64,000 bases of DNA from the NCBI RefSeq assembly GCF_003201675.2, contig NZ_CP029287.2:682001-746000 (forward strand). The letters are read 5' to 3'. Each line of letters begins with the position of its first letter. Position 1 is the first letter of the stretch. The position numbers and the translations under genes are program-made. Under the pieces are notes generated by a model. The model made no database searches and was not told the DNA's origin. It saw nothing but the letters and a program-made list of their open reading frames with translations. The stretch comes from Metallosphaera hakonensis JCM 8857 = DSM 7519. Lineage in GTDB: Archaea; Thermoproteota; Thermoprotei_A; Sulfolobales; Sulfolobaceae. Shown in pieces: positions 16,586 through 26,622 of the stretch.

Positions 16586-18259
16586 CTAGACTAACACCGC
16601 ACCCCTTGCTGAGGAGGTCACGAGTTTAGCGTATTGAGATAGCAGGCCCGTCTTGTACCTGGGCTCTGGAGGCGTCCAATCCTTAGATCTACTTTTCAGC
16701 TCAGTCTCAGGCAACTCTACGTCCAGCCTGCCCTTCTCAGCGTCAATTACCACGATGTCCCCATCCCTGAGTAGAGCTATGGGTCCTCCTACTGCTGCCT
16801 CGGGCGCCACGTGTCCCACCATCATTCCCCTAGTGGCACCGGAGAACCTACCGTCAGTGACTAAGGCCACCTTCTCTCCCAATCCCTGACCCACAATGGC
16901 ACTAGTGACCGCAAGCATCTCCCTCATACCAGGACCGCCCTTCGGGCCTTCGTATCTAATAACTACCACATCGCCCTCCCTTATCTTCTCCTCAATGACA
17001 TTCTTGAAAGCTTCTTCCTCAGAGTCAAACACTCTCGCAGGGCCCCTGTGATATTTTATCTTCGACGCCGAGACTTTAACAACTGATCCCTCTGGAGCCA
17101 AACTTCCTTTTAAAATTCTGATTCCACCTGTTGGGAGGAACGGGTTGTCAAGATCTCTGACTATGTGGTCATGCTTTACGCCGGGGAGCCTGTATTCCAA
17201 CAGGTTCTGCTTCATTGTTTTACCCGTTACGGTCGTCACGTCTCCGTGAAGCAAGCCCTTATCCAGGAGTTTCTTAAGTATAAGGGGAGCTCCACCTACT
17301 CTATACAGATCAGCCATAACGTAATCCCCTCCAGGTTTCATACTCACTATCTCTGGAACCTTCCTGCTAATTCTGTCGAAATCGTCCAGCGTAAGGGAGA
17401 CTCCGGCCTCATGAGCTATGGCAAGCAGGTGAAGTACCCCATTCGTGGAACCACCTGTGGCCATAAGTAGTGTTATCCCGTTCTCAAAGGCCTCAAAAGT
17501 GAGGATGTCCCTGGGCTTCAGACCTATTTCCATGACTTTCATCAGGGCTCTCCCTGTTTCCTTAGCGTATTTGGTCCTATCGGAGCTCACTGCTGGGGGA
17601 GCGGAGCTTCCGGGAAGCGAAAGCCCTAGGGCCTCCGATAACATGGCCATGGTGTTTGCTGTGTAGAGACCTCCGCAAGCTCCAGGTCCAGGTATGGCAT
17701 TGTCTTCCATGAGCCTGAGGTCATCAGCGGTTATCTTCCCAGCTGAGAAAGACCCTACAGCCTCGTAAACGTCCCCAATGGCTATGTCCTTTCCCTTGAA
17801 GTTCCCTGGTAAAGTAGTTCCACCGTACATGTAAACAGAGGGAATGTTGAGCCTGGCCATCGACATCATAAGTCCAGGTTGAGTCTTGTCGCATCCTCCC
17901 AGCGCCACAAAACCGTCGTAACCATGACCGTTAACGGTTAGCTCAACAGTATTGGCTATCACTTCCCTGCTCACTAGTGAATATTTCATTCCTTCACTTC
18001 CCATGGCTATACCGTCTATCAGGACTGGAGCCGTAAAGGTTCTCGGAGTTCCACCCAGTTCCCTAATTCCTTCCTTAACCACCTGAGATAAGCCCAACAA
18101 ATGGATATTACAGGGCCCAGCCTCATTCCACGCTACTGCAACTCCGACAAGGGGTTTTGAGATGTCATCGTCGCTTAGTCCCATGGCCTTCAAGAACGCA
18201 CGATTGGGTGCCTTCTCGTACCCACCATACACCCTATTAGATCTAGATTTGTCGGTCAT
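16586..18259 (-). CDS. ilvD: Dihydroxy-acid dehydratase
   Basis: This 557-aa enzyme dehydrates dihydroxy-isovalerate and dihydroxy-methylvalerate in valine/isoleucine synthesis. In sugar-oxidising Sulfolobales, homologues also act on aldonic acids. The iron-sulfur cysteines are in [21 protein letters not shown] and [14 protein letters not shown]. The C-terminal active-site loop [19 protein letters not shown] is intact. A TATA-like GTTAAATATC about 28 nt upstream of the ATG fits a leaderless transcript. No other branched-chain genes are next to it. Confidence 0.94.
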   Translation of the reverse strand: MTDKSRSNRVYGGYEKAPNRAFLKAMGLSDDDISKPLVGVAVAWNEAGPCNIHLLGLSQVVKEGIRELGGTPRTFTAPVLIDGIAMGSEGMKYSLVSREVIANTVELTVNGHGYDGFVALGGCDKTQPGLMMSMARLNIPSVYMYGGTTLPGNFKGKDIAIGDVYEAVGSFSAGKITADDLRLMEDNAIPGPGACGGLYTANTMAMLSEALGLSLPGSSAPPAVSSDRTKYAKETGRALMKVMEIGLKPRDILTFEAFENGITLLMATGGSTNGVLHLLAIAHEAGVSLTLDDFDRISRKVPEIVSMKPGGDYVMADLYRVGGAPLILKKLLDKGLLHGDVTTVTGKTMKQNLLEYRLPGVKHDHIVRDLDNPFLPTGGIRILKGSLAPEGSVVKVSASKIKYHRGPARVFDSEEEAFKNVIEEKIREGDVVVIRYEGPKGGPGMREMLAVTSAIVGQGLGEKVALVTDGRFSGATRGMMVGHVAPEAAVGGPIALLRDGDIVVIDAEKGRLDVELPETELKSRSKDWTPPEPRYKTGLLSQYAKLVTSSARGAVLV

Positions 18260-18561
18260 ACAAAGGGATAAATATTTTAAAGATATTTAACCCTTGGCTA
18301 CTAGGCGTAGTCGATGATTGAATTGGTCTTTACTGATGGGTGAAGACTGCACGTCAGGATGATTGTGTTGAAGTTCTAGACTTCCTTGTATAGAGGTGCA
18401 GGGGACGTCGTTTTCAGGTGAAACGCTCAACTACATCCAGTAGCTCCAAAGCTTAAGTGTGTCTAAAGTTCCCTCCTTGAATTCGAGCTTTCGTTAAATA
18501 TTATGGTACCCTGAGGGATATGGAGCAGAAAGGGATTAAACTCTAAAAAGAGTTAACTTAT
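18260..18561. other. ~330-bp divergent intergenic region
   Basis: It holds the ilvD promoter at its left edge and the msrA promoter at its right. Nothing else is recognisable between them. Confidence 0.5.
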
Positions 18562-18570
18562 CTTTAAATA
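18562..18570 (+). promoter_or_regulatory. TATA-like box for msrA
   Basis: CTTTAAATA is centred 26 nt before the GTG at 18592, supporting a leaderless GTG start. Confidence 0.5.
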
Positions 18571-18591
18571 TGTTCACTAATTCATATCATT

Positions 18592-19134
18592 GTGAACAAG
18601 ACTATTGAAGTTGCTACTCTGGGTGGAGGATGCTTCTGGTGTACTGAAGCTGTATTCTCTAGGGTTAAAGGAGTTCTCAAGGTAGTCCCAGGATATTCCG
18701 GCGGATGGGTGGAAAATCCTACCTATGAGGAAGTATGCTCCGATACCACTGGTCACGCTGAGGTTGTCCAGATAACCTTCGATCCTGAGATAATTACCTA
18801 CAGGACACTCCTAGAGATCTTCTTCGACATCCATGATCCAACAACAAAGGATAGACAGGGCAACGATGTTGGGAGCCAGTACAGGTCTATTATCCTTTAT
18901 CACAATGAGGAACAAAGAAGAATAGCTCTTGATATGATTGAGGAACTAAATCGCACTAAATTTAATGGTAAAATAGTGACCGAAGTGGTTCCATTTAAAG
19001 CGTTTTATGAAGCAGAGGACTATCACCACAATTTCTATGATAGAAATAGAAACTATCCCTACTGTAGGATAATTATAAGTCCGAAAGTAAGGAAACTAAT
19101 GAAGAGCTATCCAAGTATGGTTAAACTGGAGTAA
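18592..19134 (+). CDS. msrA: Peptide methionine sulfoxide reductase A
   Basis: This 180-aa protein repairs methionine-S-sulfoxide in proteins. The catalytic motif GGGCFWC is at residues 11-17 with Cys14 as the nucleophile. Further family marks are [16 protein letters not shown] and [18 protein letters not shown], and the YHHNFYDRN segment near the C-terminus. The GTG start is set by the TATA-like box 26 nt upstream. The gene appears monocistronic. Confidence 0.95.
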   Translation: MNKTIEVATLGGGCFWCTEAVFSRVKGVLKVVPGYSGGWVENPTYEEVCSDTTGHAEVVQITFDPEIITYRTLLEIFFDIHDPTTKDRQGNDVGSQYRSIILYHNEEQRRIALDMIEELNRTKFNGKIVTEVVPFKAFYEAEDYHHNFYDRNRNYPYCRIIISPKVRKLMKSYPSMVKLE

Positions 19135-19595
19135 AGTGGAGATGGCCAGCGTAGCAATTGATTCTGTTCATCAAATTACCGAAATTAATGTCTCATGGTT
19201 TTCCGGTCAAATCTAAACTAGACAAGGTGGAGAATATGGCGATCCGTCTGAGGAAAGTAGATTTCGTGAAGAACGCAAACTCATCTCCCATGTCCTTAAA
19301 ATCAATTCTTCGACATAATTGTCTAAGTGTTAATTAGGTATGGGCTAATCCGGTCTTCCCCTCAGGCCTTTTCTTCAAGTTACTCCAAATTTGCCCGCAA
19401 TCCATCCTAATATACTTCATGCTATTTGCGTTGAAGCGATAACTTACCCTAAGCCCCCACAAATTCAATCTCTCTAATTGTAGGAACTAATCGGTTTTGA
19501 CGGTTAGCAAACCGTTCCCTAGGCTGGACTCTCCTCTAGTTTTCCCTTAATTCCACAGTTTTCCACAGTTTTCACACCTGTTATTAAATTAAAGG
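19135..19595. other. ~460-bp intergenic region
   Basis: No gene is supported. It contains a small palindrome ACGGTTAGCAAACCGT near 19509-19524 and a direct repeat TTCCACAGTT at about 19551 and 19561. A TATA-like GTTTATAA at about 19595 probably serves the PadR gene. Confidence 0.4.
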
Positions 19596-19660
19596 TTTAT
19601 AATGCTTGATGTTTGTCAATTTCTTGTCGTGATATTTTGCCATATAAGGAAACGCCAAAA

Positions 19661-19978
19661 ATGATGATTATAAGGGGTCTAATGCAGGTTATTGTTGTAT
19701 ATATATTGTGTAGATATGGCGATATGTACGGATATCAGATAAAATTAAAAATAGAAGAGATGCATAAAAAGAAAATACCTCATGGCGTAATCTACACTAC
19801 TCTAAAAAGGATGGTAAGAAATGGATTACTCTCCACGTACGTGAAAGATGAAAAGACTTTCTATAGGGTTACTCCCGATGGAAGGGATTTTCTTAGAAAT
19901 CATCTACATATTCTCGATAATATTCAGACTATAGTTGACGAAATATTGACTTTTTGTAGGACAGATTCCCAAAAATAA
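19661..19978 (+). CDS. PadR-family transcriptional regulator
   Basis: The winged helix is recognisable from GDMYGYQIKLKIEEM, PHGVIYTTLKRMVRNGLL and FYRVTPDGRDFL, the classic PadR sequence order. At about 105 aa it is the short PadR type, a DNA-binding dimer that usually represses a nearby transporter or stress gene. The open frame extends to a TTG at 19613. I prefer the ATG at 19661 because homologues begin near RGLMQVIVVYIL, but this is not certain. No obvious target gene is adjacent; nadE follows after about 330 bp. Confidence 0.8.
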   Translation: MMIIRGLMQVIVVYILCRYGDMYGYQIKLKIEEMHKKKIPHGVIYTTLKRMVRNGLLSTYVKDEKTFYRVTPDGRDFLRNHLHILDNIQTIVDEILTFCRTDSQK

Positions 19979-20311
19979 TAATGGTAAAAGGTATTAGAGG
20001 ATCTCTTGACTACCGACATGATGGGCTTATGTTTGGAACTCACACGATATTGCATATGTGATATGAATCTACTCCTTAGCAACTAGCCCCATAATTATAA
20101 GGAGGTGCCAAGATCTCACTCCATTATCCGCTATCCACTTTACTTCATCTTTCGAAATTTTTTGATGCACATGCGATAGAACTTCACATTTTTGAAAAGA
20201 CTCCCACAATCTAACGAAAACTATCGAAAAGGGTTTTCGAGGATGCTATTTAAAAAGTGGATCATGGACTTAAACAAAAGTAATTATCCTCCCTCCCATC
20301 ATATTATACCT

Positions 20312-21109
20312 ATGCAGGAAAACCTGTCGATTAAGGGCTATTTGGATTTAGACTATGGTGAGGTATCGAGGTTCCTTGTTGAGAAGTTAAGGGATTACAT
20401 CAAGGAAAGCGGTAAAAAGGGAGGAGTAGTTGGAGTGAGTGGAGGAGTTGATTCAGCAGTTACTGCAGCACTATTAACTAGGGCCACCGCGAACTTCCAT
20501 TTCTTAATAATGCCGTCCAGAAGCACTCCCTCAACGGACATCGAAGACGCTCTACTCCTCACTGAAATGCTCAATGGAAAAGGGAAAACTACAACGATCT
20601 GGATAGATGATTTAGTGGATAGGTTCTCTAAACTTACCGAGGTGGATGACAGACTCATTCAGGGGAATATCAAGGCTAGGACTAGGATGATACTGCTTTA
20701 CGCCGTAGCCCAAAAATTGGATTACCTTGTAGTGGGGACCGGTGACAAATCAGAGCTCCTGTTGGGCTACTTTACCAAGTATGGAGACGGTGGGGTTGAC
20801 GTTTTACCAATAGGGGATTTATTCAAGACCCAGGTCAGAAAACTTGGCGAGTATCTTAACCTTCCCGCTAACATAGTCAAAAAACCCAGCTCTCCTGCAC
20901 TTTGGGAGGGACAGAAAGCCGAGGACGAGTTGGGGGTAAGATATGAGGTAGCGGATCCAATACTATATTTAATAGAGAAAGGTAGGACTGAGCGGGAAAT
21001 CTCGGCAGAATTGGGTGTGGACTTAGGTCTAGTTGCAAAAATAAAGGAAATGATAAGGAAGTCTGAACATAAGAGAATGCCCCCAACCATCTTTAAATTG
21101 CCTGTATAA
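20312..21109 (+). CDS. nadE: NAD synthetase
   Basis: The enzyme makes NAD from deamido-NAD. The PP-loop VVGVSGGVDSAVTAALL, RTRMILLYAVAQ, VVGTGDKSELLLGYFTKYGDG and the C-terminal SEHKRMPP are all present. An open frame continues upstream to 20192, but those 40 residues are not NadE-like. A TATA-like TAATTAT centred about 28 nt before the ATG at 20312 supports this shorter start (about 265 aa, the ammonia-dependent archaeal size). There is no amidase domain, so ammonia is the likely nitrogen donor. Confidence 0.92.
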   Translation: MQENLSIKGYLDLDYGEVSRFLVEKLRDYIKESGKKGGVVGVSGGVDSAVTAALLTRATANFHFLIMPSRSTPSTDIEDALLLTEMLNGKGKTTTIWIDDLVDRFSKLTEVDDRLIQGNIKARTRMILLYAVAQKLDYLVVGTGDKSELLLGYFTKYGDGGVDVLPIGDLFKTQVRKLGEYLNLPANIVKKPSSPALWEGQKAEDELGVRYEVADPILYLIEKGRTEREISAELGVDLGLVAKIKEMIRKSEHKRMPPTIFKLPV

Positions 21110-21124
21110 TGATAATTGGAGGAC

Positions 21125-21165
21125 ACTTGGAGTTTCACTATATAGATGTGTAAATAAAGTCATTG
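21125..21165 (+). repeat. Dispersed ~40-bp repeat, copy 1
   Basis: It contains CTATATAGATGTGTAAATAA at 21138-21157, identical to 38988-39007 and related to the minus strand at 62511-62534. It lies between nadE and a minus-strand hypothetical gene. Confidence 0.5.
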
Positions 21166-21349
21166 CCAGGCGAAATTTAGGACCACGTTAAGTATCCCTG
21201 ACTCTCCTTTTTCTTAGGATTGGAGGAGAAGTTTCTATATAATATTACACTTAAGATTACATTGGCAAACTTTTATATCACCTCGTGGTTATGTAGTTTT
21301 CAATTACTTACAAATTCTAAAGGGGAATTAAGGCCTTTAATTTTAGTGT

Positions 21350-21553
21350 TTACCCGTGGCGTAACTTCTCCTTACTTTTAATTACTTCTAATTCCGCCAC
21401 GGGCACCCCTCTCAAGGGATCATACACCTTCACCCTTAAATCATTGGGGCTGGTCGAGGGAAACACCACTACCCTCCCATCCGCTTTCTTCACTCCCAAA
21501 ACCCCGTGAGCAGTGCCCGTCATCAGCTGGGAGATCATCAATATAAAATACAT
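21350..21553 (-). CDS. Small hypothetical protein, 62-67 aa
   Basis: I do not recognise the family. The sequence is beta-prone (GVLGVKKADGRVVVFPST, LRVKVYDPLRGVPVAELEV) with no Cys or membrane segment. Two starts are possible, ATG 21553 and ATG 21538. A TATA-like TTTATATA close upstream gives leaderless spacing nearer the second. It is convergent with nadE and divergent from the next membrane protein gene. Confidence 0.5.
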   Translation of the reverse strand: MYFILMISQLMTGTAHGVLGVKKADGRVVVFPSTSPNDLRVKVYDPLRGVPVAELEVIKSKEKLRHG

Positions 21554-21732
21554 TGTAACACTATATAAACATAACTAATAAAAACGATATTTAGAACTAA
21601 TTAAAAACAACGAGTAGTTACGTAAAAGAGTTACAGTCTAGGAGTTCAGTGAATTTAATGAGGAAAAATCCAGTAAATCTGGTAAACATGTGAATGCGGA
21701 ACCTTTAAATTCCATTAACGCATAATAATGTT

Positions 21733-22005
21733 GTGATATCACAGAAAACTGATATATTGCGCTTCTTTATCCTTTTATTGATAATAGCCCTTTTATTGAT
21801 CTCACTAATTTTTCCTCTAGCCATCTTTGGGGCAATATTGCTGTCTGGATTTAGTTTTTATTTAAGTAAAACTTTTATACCTATTACTATCCTAATAGTA
21901 CTTTTATTAGCATTACATGGGAGTTTCTATTACATTGGTATTTTATTAATCGTAGGGTTATTAGTATTTAACTTTTTAAAATACATTCAAAGGAGTCCAT
22001 TCTAA
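21733..22005 (+). CDS. Small hydrophobic membrane protein, 90 aa
   Basis: Almost the whole sequence is hydrophobic, with three likely helices (about residues 10-30, 30-60 and 62-84) and a short charged C-terminus. I do not recognise the family. CCTTTAAAT, centred about 27 nt before the GTG at 21733, supports a leaderless start. It precedes the wHTH/LysO-like pair in the same direction. Confidence 0.5.
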   Translation: MISQKTDILRFFILLLIIALLLISLIFPLAIFGAILLSGFSFYLSKTFIPITILIVLLLALHGSFYYIGILLIVGLLVFNFLKYIQRSPF

Positions 22006-22122
22006 TTTTCTATCAGATACAGTAATTTATAGCGTGTTTCCCTTGTATTTTATTGGTGTTCTAAAAGATTTAATATCCTTTCTAAAGCCTAGGATTAAGA
22101 TATACAGTACAAACAATCATAT

Positions 22123-22392
22123 ATGATGCGAAAACTAGATGAAGTTGTGAATGGAAAAGGATGGGATACAAGGAGAAAAATACTAGAGGTTATACTCCAG
22201 GAACCAACAACGGCATACAATTTGGCAAAAAGATTGGGTATTAATTATTCTACGGTGAGATACCACCTTGATCTTTTGGAAAAAACAGGCCTAGTCAGTC
22301 ATAGGAACTACGGATCTAAGCAAATTTACACTGCCACTAGGAGCGGACAAATGTATGTGGGTAAGGTGTCTGAACCTCTGAAAGTAATTTAA
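22123..22392 (+). CDS. ArsR-like winged-helix transcriptional regulator
   Basis: This 89-aa protein is a compact winged helix: TRRKILEVILQEPTTAYNLA, the recognition helix region RLGINYSTVRYHLDLLEKTG and a beta wing LVSHRNYGSKQIYTAT. It has no metal-binding cysteines, so it is not a classic metal sensor. It lies 25 nt upstream of the LysO-type exporter gene and probably regulates it; this is inferred from position. Confidence 0.78.
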   Translation: MMRKLDEVVNGKGWDTRRKILEVILQEPTTAYNLAKRLGINYSTVRYHLDLLEKTGLVSHRNYGSKQIYTATRSGQMYVGKVSEPLKVI

Positions 22393-22417
22393 GCTTTTAT
22401 TAACCTTTTAGATTTCT

Positions 22418-23284
22418 ATGAACTTCTCAGTAGTTTTCATGCTGATTTACGCTGTGTTCCTAGTAGTGGGGAAGATCTCAAAGAGGGCTTTCCCAAAAAT
22501 CGGAGACTTAATAGTGCTTGTCCTAATTTTCTCCATTTCCTTATGGGGAGGCGCTCAAATCTCTGGAAACTCGCTTACCTCAGTTCTCTTAGACTCACTT
22601 CTTTTCTCATTACTTGTGGTGTTAATTACGTTCGGCGTAGGGCTTGTATTCAAGAAGAGCGCGTATGTTAGGGATAGGACAAGTCTCGTTTATACACAAC
22701 TAAAATATGGTGCTCCACTTGTGTTAGGTCTAATAGCTGGATTGATTATCAGACCTTCGTTAAATTTCTCTGAAATAATAAATTATGAACTCTTTGCTTT
22801 GGCAGCCATCATAGGACTTAACATGGGGAGTGAAATTAAGTTCCGAGCCATATTTAGGGTCACCAAGGACGCACTTCTAACCTTGATTGTTGTGATAGTG
22901 GGAGGCGTTATTAGCGCATTCCTTCTCTTCTTTGTAGGGGCCATACCTAGCTTGAAACTCGCCATGGTTATGTTTCTTGGCGCCGGTTGGTATAGCTATA
23001 CTGGACCCATAGTATCAGCCTACTTTGGTCCAGTCTATGGTGTAGAGGCGTTTCTAGTGAACTTCTTGAGAGAGCAGTTAGCTTTCCTCTTCGTACCTCT
23101 ATTGATTAGGGCCAAACCCAATCCCTATTCTGCTATTGCAATAGGAGGCGCTACATCCATGGATACTACGCTGGGTATGTACTCCTCGATTTTCAGTGGA
23201 GAATATTCCGTCAGCGCTATGATGAGCGGGGCCATCCTCACTTTGATAATTCCCATAATTCTTCCGTTAATTTTAGTAACTTAG
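22418..23284 (+). CDS. lysO: LysO-family (DUF340) amino-acid exporter
   Basis: This 288-aa protein has about eight membrane segments. It has the LysO family signatures: GLNMGSEIKF, FLGAGWYSYTGPIVSAYFGP, a conserved FLVNFLREQLAFLFVPLL and GGATSMDTTLGMYSS. Bacterial LysO exports lysine and toxic analogues; the archaeal substrate is not established. The preceding winged-helix regulator, 25 nt upstream, may sense the same substrate. Confidence 0.85.
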   Translation: MNFSVVFMLIYAVFLVVGKISKRAFPKIGDLIVLVLIFSISLWGGAQISGNSLTSVLLDSLLFSLLVVLITFGVGLVFKKSAYVRDRTSLVYTQLKYGAPLVLGLIAGLIIRPSLNFSEIINYELFALAAIIGLNMGSEIKFRAIFRVTKDALLTLIVVIVGGVISAFLLFFVGAIPSLKLAMVMFLGAGWYSYTGPIVSAYFGPVYGVEAFLVNFLREQLAFLFVPLLIRAKPNPYSAIAIGGATSMDTTLGMYSSIFSGEYSVSAMMSGAILTLIIPIILPLILVT

Positions 23285-23370
23285 GAGTGTAAATTAACAA
23301 GCTTTAGGGAAACCTTTTCTTAACACGTGAGATTAAAAGCTTCGACTAAAAGTTAGAAGGGTGAAATATA

Positions 23371-24111
23371 ATGACGAATGAGTCTTTCAAAAAGATATTC
23401 GAATCAGATTTCTACATCAACGAAATGGTTAAGGTTTGGGAGGAGGGGAAAAGGTGGGCTGATTGGGTTAACGAGTTATCAAGCCGTTTCAATTTAGGGA
23501 GAAAGGTCCTAGATGTTCCCTGTGGTATTGGCAGGGTGAGCTATTATCTTGCCCAGGAGAAATTTGATGTAACAGGTTTAGACATATCTGAGAGAATGCT
23601 TGATATGGCGAAGAAGAACGTCCCAAGTGCCAAATTTCTAAAGGGAGACATGAGGATGTTGGAGAAGACTATTGGGGATGAGAAATACGACATAGTCGTA
23701 AACCTATTCAATAGCCTAGGCTACTACAGCGAGGAGGACGATATGGATATCTTAGTCTCCATTAAGAACGTAACCAAAGGGGTCGCAGTAATCAATATAG
23801 ACAACAGGGACTACGTAATCTTCAACATGCCGGAGACAAGATACTCGTATATACCACCGTACATGGTTGTGGACAATTCTAGGTTCGATCCCCTCTCGTC
23901 CAGAGTGGAAACCGTTCGCAAGTATCTGGATAGTAGAGGGAATGAAGTGGGCTCGCTGGAGTATAGCCAAAGATATTACAGCCTCCATGAAATAGCGAAG
24001 ATGGCTAAAAGGGCCGGGTTCAAGTTATTGGATATCTACTCCGGCTACTCTTGGAAACCCTTTGATATAGGAGATCCGCAAATGACTATTGTTCTGTCCC
24101 CGGTTAGGTAA
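23371..24111 (+). CDS. Class I SAM-dependent methyltransferase
   Basis: This 246-aa protein has motif I KVLDVPCGIGRVSYYLA (about residues 48-64), motif II VTGLDISERMLDMA, GDMRMLEK and a motif IV stretch YDIVVNLFNSLGYYSEEDDM. The C-terminal HEIAKMAKRAGFKLLDIYSG is typical of small-molecule methyltransferases of the UbiE/Methyltransf_25 kind. The substrate is unknown. AGAAGGGTG, 8 nt before the ATG, is a possible ribosome binding site. Confidence 0.8.
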   Translation: MTNESFKKIFESDFYINEMVKVWEEGKRWADWVNELSSRFNLGRKVLDVPCGIGRVSYYLAQEKFDVTGLDISERMLDMAKKNVPSAKFLKGDMRMLEKTIGDEKYDIVVNLFNSLGYYSEEDDMDILVSIKNVTKGVAVINIDNRDYVIFNMPETRYSYIPPYMVVDNSRFDPLSSRVETVRKYLDSRGNEVGSLEYSQRYYSLHEIAKMAKRAGFKLLDIYSGYSWKPFDIGDPQMTIVLSPVR

Positions 24112-24118
24112 TATTAAA

Positions 24119-24643
24119 TCATCTGGATCCGAAATATTCTTTAATGAGCTGTAGAATCTCAGATTTTATCTTTTGCGTGTTAAATCTATCAAGTTCGTAC
24201 AGTTTCCCTTCTAACCTAACGGATCTATGAACTGTCGCCAGGACAAATTTCTCAAGGGCTAATCCCTCGTATATGATCTCTCTCAGCTCCCCTATCTTCA
24301 GTTCCATGGGACCGATCTCATCCATAATTATCATGTCAGCTTTCATGATGTCCTCTTTCACTTCACCCAAAATATCCAAGGATTCGACTAGGTAGTATTT
24401 TCCTACTTTTAATTTACCTATGGGTTCAATGCTTGCGAGTAAACGAGACTCTCCGCTAAAGCTAACAAATTTAAATCCCACCCTTGTGCCATTACGTCTT
24501 ATCTCCTCAGTGTAGAAACCACCTATCCTAATCTTGTTGATTTCCTTCGAAATGTCCTTAATGAGGCTGGTCTTACCTATTCCAGGCTTACCAGTAACAA
24601 GGATTCTAGGAGTCCTCAATAACTTGTCAGAATACTCTTTCAT
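24119..24643 (-). CDS. Nucleoside-triphosphatase (THEP1-like)
   Basis: This 174-aa P-loop protein has Walker A VTGKPGIGKTSLI (about residues 17-29), GGFYTEEIRRNGTRVGF after it, and Walker B MIIMDEIGPMEL. That order defines the THEP1/DUF265 family of archaeal NTPases, which hydrolyse nucleoside triphosphates in vitro; the physiological role is uncertain. It is convergent with the methyltransferase gene and divergent from the 419-aa gene at 24708. Confidence 0.88.
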   Translation of the reverse strand: MKEYSDKLLRTPRILVTGKPGIGKTSLIKDISKEINKIRIGGFYTEEIRRNGTRVGFKFVSFSGESRLLASIEPIGKLKVGKYYLVESLDILGEVKEDIMKADMIIMDEIGPMELKIGELREIIYEGLALEKFVLATVHRSVRLEGKLYELDRFNTQKIKSEILQLIKEYFGSR

Positions 24644-24707
24644 TTTAATTCCTCGAATCTATCTATTCTGCGGAAAAGGTTTTTGTACTTAAGTTCGAAT
24701 AGGATAT

Positions 24708-25967
24708 TTGATCAAGGTAGGGAAATTGAGTATTTTACAAGTTATCTCTGATCCAAAGGTTCCGAAGGTCAGGTGCTCTCTCATTGATCAGTCTGGAAAA
24801 GAGAAGGACATAATGACCATTTTCCTACAGGACAACGGGATTCATGTCCATAAAACATTGGACAATGATCATTACATAATTCCTCCTGTTCCTCAGATAG
24901 GAGTCTTAATAAAGGAAGTCATAGAGGAGGTCGCGGAGGAGCTGAACGCTGAGGCAATAGTATTCAGGTACGGTGAGAACGAACCTGAAGAGGTTGATGA
25001 TTTGGTTCTCAGTGACGCTTGGTACGACATTGAGCGCCTAGCTCTAGCCGCCTCTAAACATGCCGCTCTCTCAGAGGAAATGGACTCTAAGGTAATAGTT
25101 GGGATCATAAAGTTCTCCTCTTTCATCTACGCTGCTACGGCCATCAGGAAGGAGGACACTTTCCCCTTATTTCAGATATATATGGATACTTCATCAGATC
25201 TACCTTTGGTGAAGATATACAACGAACTGGGACAATTAGTTGAGGAGAGAAGAGAAAAGATAGATGATTTTGAGACCTATGTAAAGTCCTTAGTATCGTC
25301 AGACGATATTGCGGTGATATACAGGGAATCGGCGTTAGAAGTCCCATCTCCTAAGGAGATAACAAGGGAAGACGGCTCAAAATATTACGTGGCTGTGCTC
25401 TTCAAGTACTTTTTAGGATTTCTACCCTCCTCCTCAGTGAACGAGGTAACCAATAGGAAGGTTGCAATAAGGGGGAAAAGGAACCTAATTAAGACGCTAA
25501 GGGCGCTCCTATATTTAGAGAGGCTGAGCGAAGAGGGTGGAGTGGATATTCTTATGGGGAACCACGCAGTGCCCCTAAACTACCTCCTCGATGAACTTGA
25601 GAAGCTTTCTAAGAGGGCCATTGCGAGCCTGACCAGGAAGGGGCTCAGCTATAACCTTGATGAGACCCTTGAGGAACCCATTCTTAGGGAACTCAAAAAC
25701 TACAAACCGGAGTACACCTCAGGAGATATTTATTTAGGCATAAGAGTGATACCAGTGGCTTTCGTTGTTGTGGCAAGGAACAAGGAGGAATTTGATCAAG
25801 CAATACAGAGGATAGCTGGAGGACCGACCTCAGATGGATACGAAATATTAGACGAGCTAGTTAAGAAATCGGTTTCAGGGTACTTCATAGGGTACCTTAT
25901 GACACTGGAAGAAGCGTTAATAATTTACTCCGATATATCTTCGGAGTTGATGAAAGGTGACAAATGA
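24708..25967 (+). CDS. Unrecognised 419-aa conserved protein
   Basis: I do not recognise this family. It is soluble, acidic and mixed alpha/beta, with no Walker motif, metal cluster or membrane helix. The predicted start is TTG at 24708 (MIKVGKLSILQVIS). The stop overlaps the chlorite-dismutase-like gene by 11 nt, so the two are translationally coupled. Functional association with that heme-type protein is inferred from the overlap only. Confidence 0.7.
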   Translation: MIKVGKLSILQVISDPKVPKVRCSLIDQSGKEKDIMTIFLQDNGIHVHKTLDNDHYIIPPVPQIGVLIKEVIEEVAEELNAEAIVFRYGENEPEEVDDLVLSDAWYDIERLALAASKHAALSEEMDSKVIVGIIKFSSFIYAATAIRKEDTFPLFQIYMDTSSDLPLVKIYNELGQLVEERREKIDDFETYVKSLVSSDDIAVIYRESALEVPSPKEITREDGSKYYVAVLFKYFLGFLPSSSVNEVTNRKVAIRGKRNLIKTLRALLYLERLSEEGGVDILMGNHAVPLNYLLDELEKLSKRAIASLTRKGLSYNLDETLEEPILRELKNYKPEYTSGDIYLGIRVIPVAFVVVARNKEEFDQAIQRIAGGPTSDGYEILDELVKKSVSGYFIGYLMTLEEALIIYSDISSELMKGDK

Positions 25968-26622
25968 GGTCTTTATGCAGGTCTCATCTCTAAAATTCTT
26001 CCCCCAATGGTGGTCTCTAAGCAAGGGGGAAAGATCTAAGATTTTAAGTGTGGTGAAAGAGCTAGAGGACGAGAAGCAGAGAGAATTCATTTCGCTCAAG
26101 AGATATGCCTCTCTTAATCGGTCTACATCGCTAGTGTACTGGTTGTCTAGTGAGGGCACATCTCAATTGATCAAATTCAGGTCGTCGTTGTTGTCTGCCT
26201 TGAGAGGATATGCGGACGAGGAAATTCTCCTGGTTTCGATATTTAGACCCTCTCCCTATACCAAAGGAAATTTCAATCCAAAGGAAGTTTTAGGTTCTCC
26301 TCCCCTGAGATATTTCGTTGCTTATCCCATGAAAAAAGACGTTGAATGGTACCTTTTGCCTTTTAGTGAGAGGGAGGAAATAATGCGTGAACACATAAAG
26401 GTAGCAAAGGAACACCCGGGAAATCAAGGAATCAGGTCCTACACAACGTATTCTTTTGGAATTGCGGATTACGAATTCGTGGTACTTTACGAAATACCGT
26501 CAATTCCGGAATGGATCCAAGTGGTAGAGTCACTGAGGGAGGTGAGGGCGAGAAAGTGGATAACCAAGGAGGAACCTCTAGTAACTGGAGAGCTCACAGA
26601 TTTGGAATTCCTTTATTCTTGA
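25957..26622 (+). CDS. Chlorite dismutase/HemQ-fold protein
   Basis: This 221-aa protein has the two-repeat ferredoxin-like chlorite dismutase family pattern: FVAYPMKKDVEWYLLPFSER, EEIMREHIKVAKEHPG, then YTTYSFGIADYEFVVLYEI and VESLREVRARKWITKEEPLVTG. Family members bind heme or coproheme; in Gram-positive bacteria they are coproheme decarboxylases, and archaeal members have mixed roles. The conserved catalytic arginine of true chlorite dismutases is not obvious. It is translationally coupled to the 419-aa gene and overlaps the convergent Nudix gene by 29 bp. Confidence 0.78.
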   Translation: MTNEVFMQVSSLKFFPQWWSLSKGERSKILSVVKELEDEKQREFISLKRYASLNRSTSLVYWLSSEGTSQLIKFRSSLLSALRGYADEEILLVSIFRPSPYTKGNFNPKEVLGSPPLRYFVAYPMKKDVEWYLLPFSEREEIMREHIKVAKEHPGNQGIRSYTTYSFGIADYEFVVLYEIPSIPEWIQVVESLREVRARKWITKEEPLVTGELTDLEFLYS

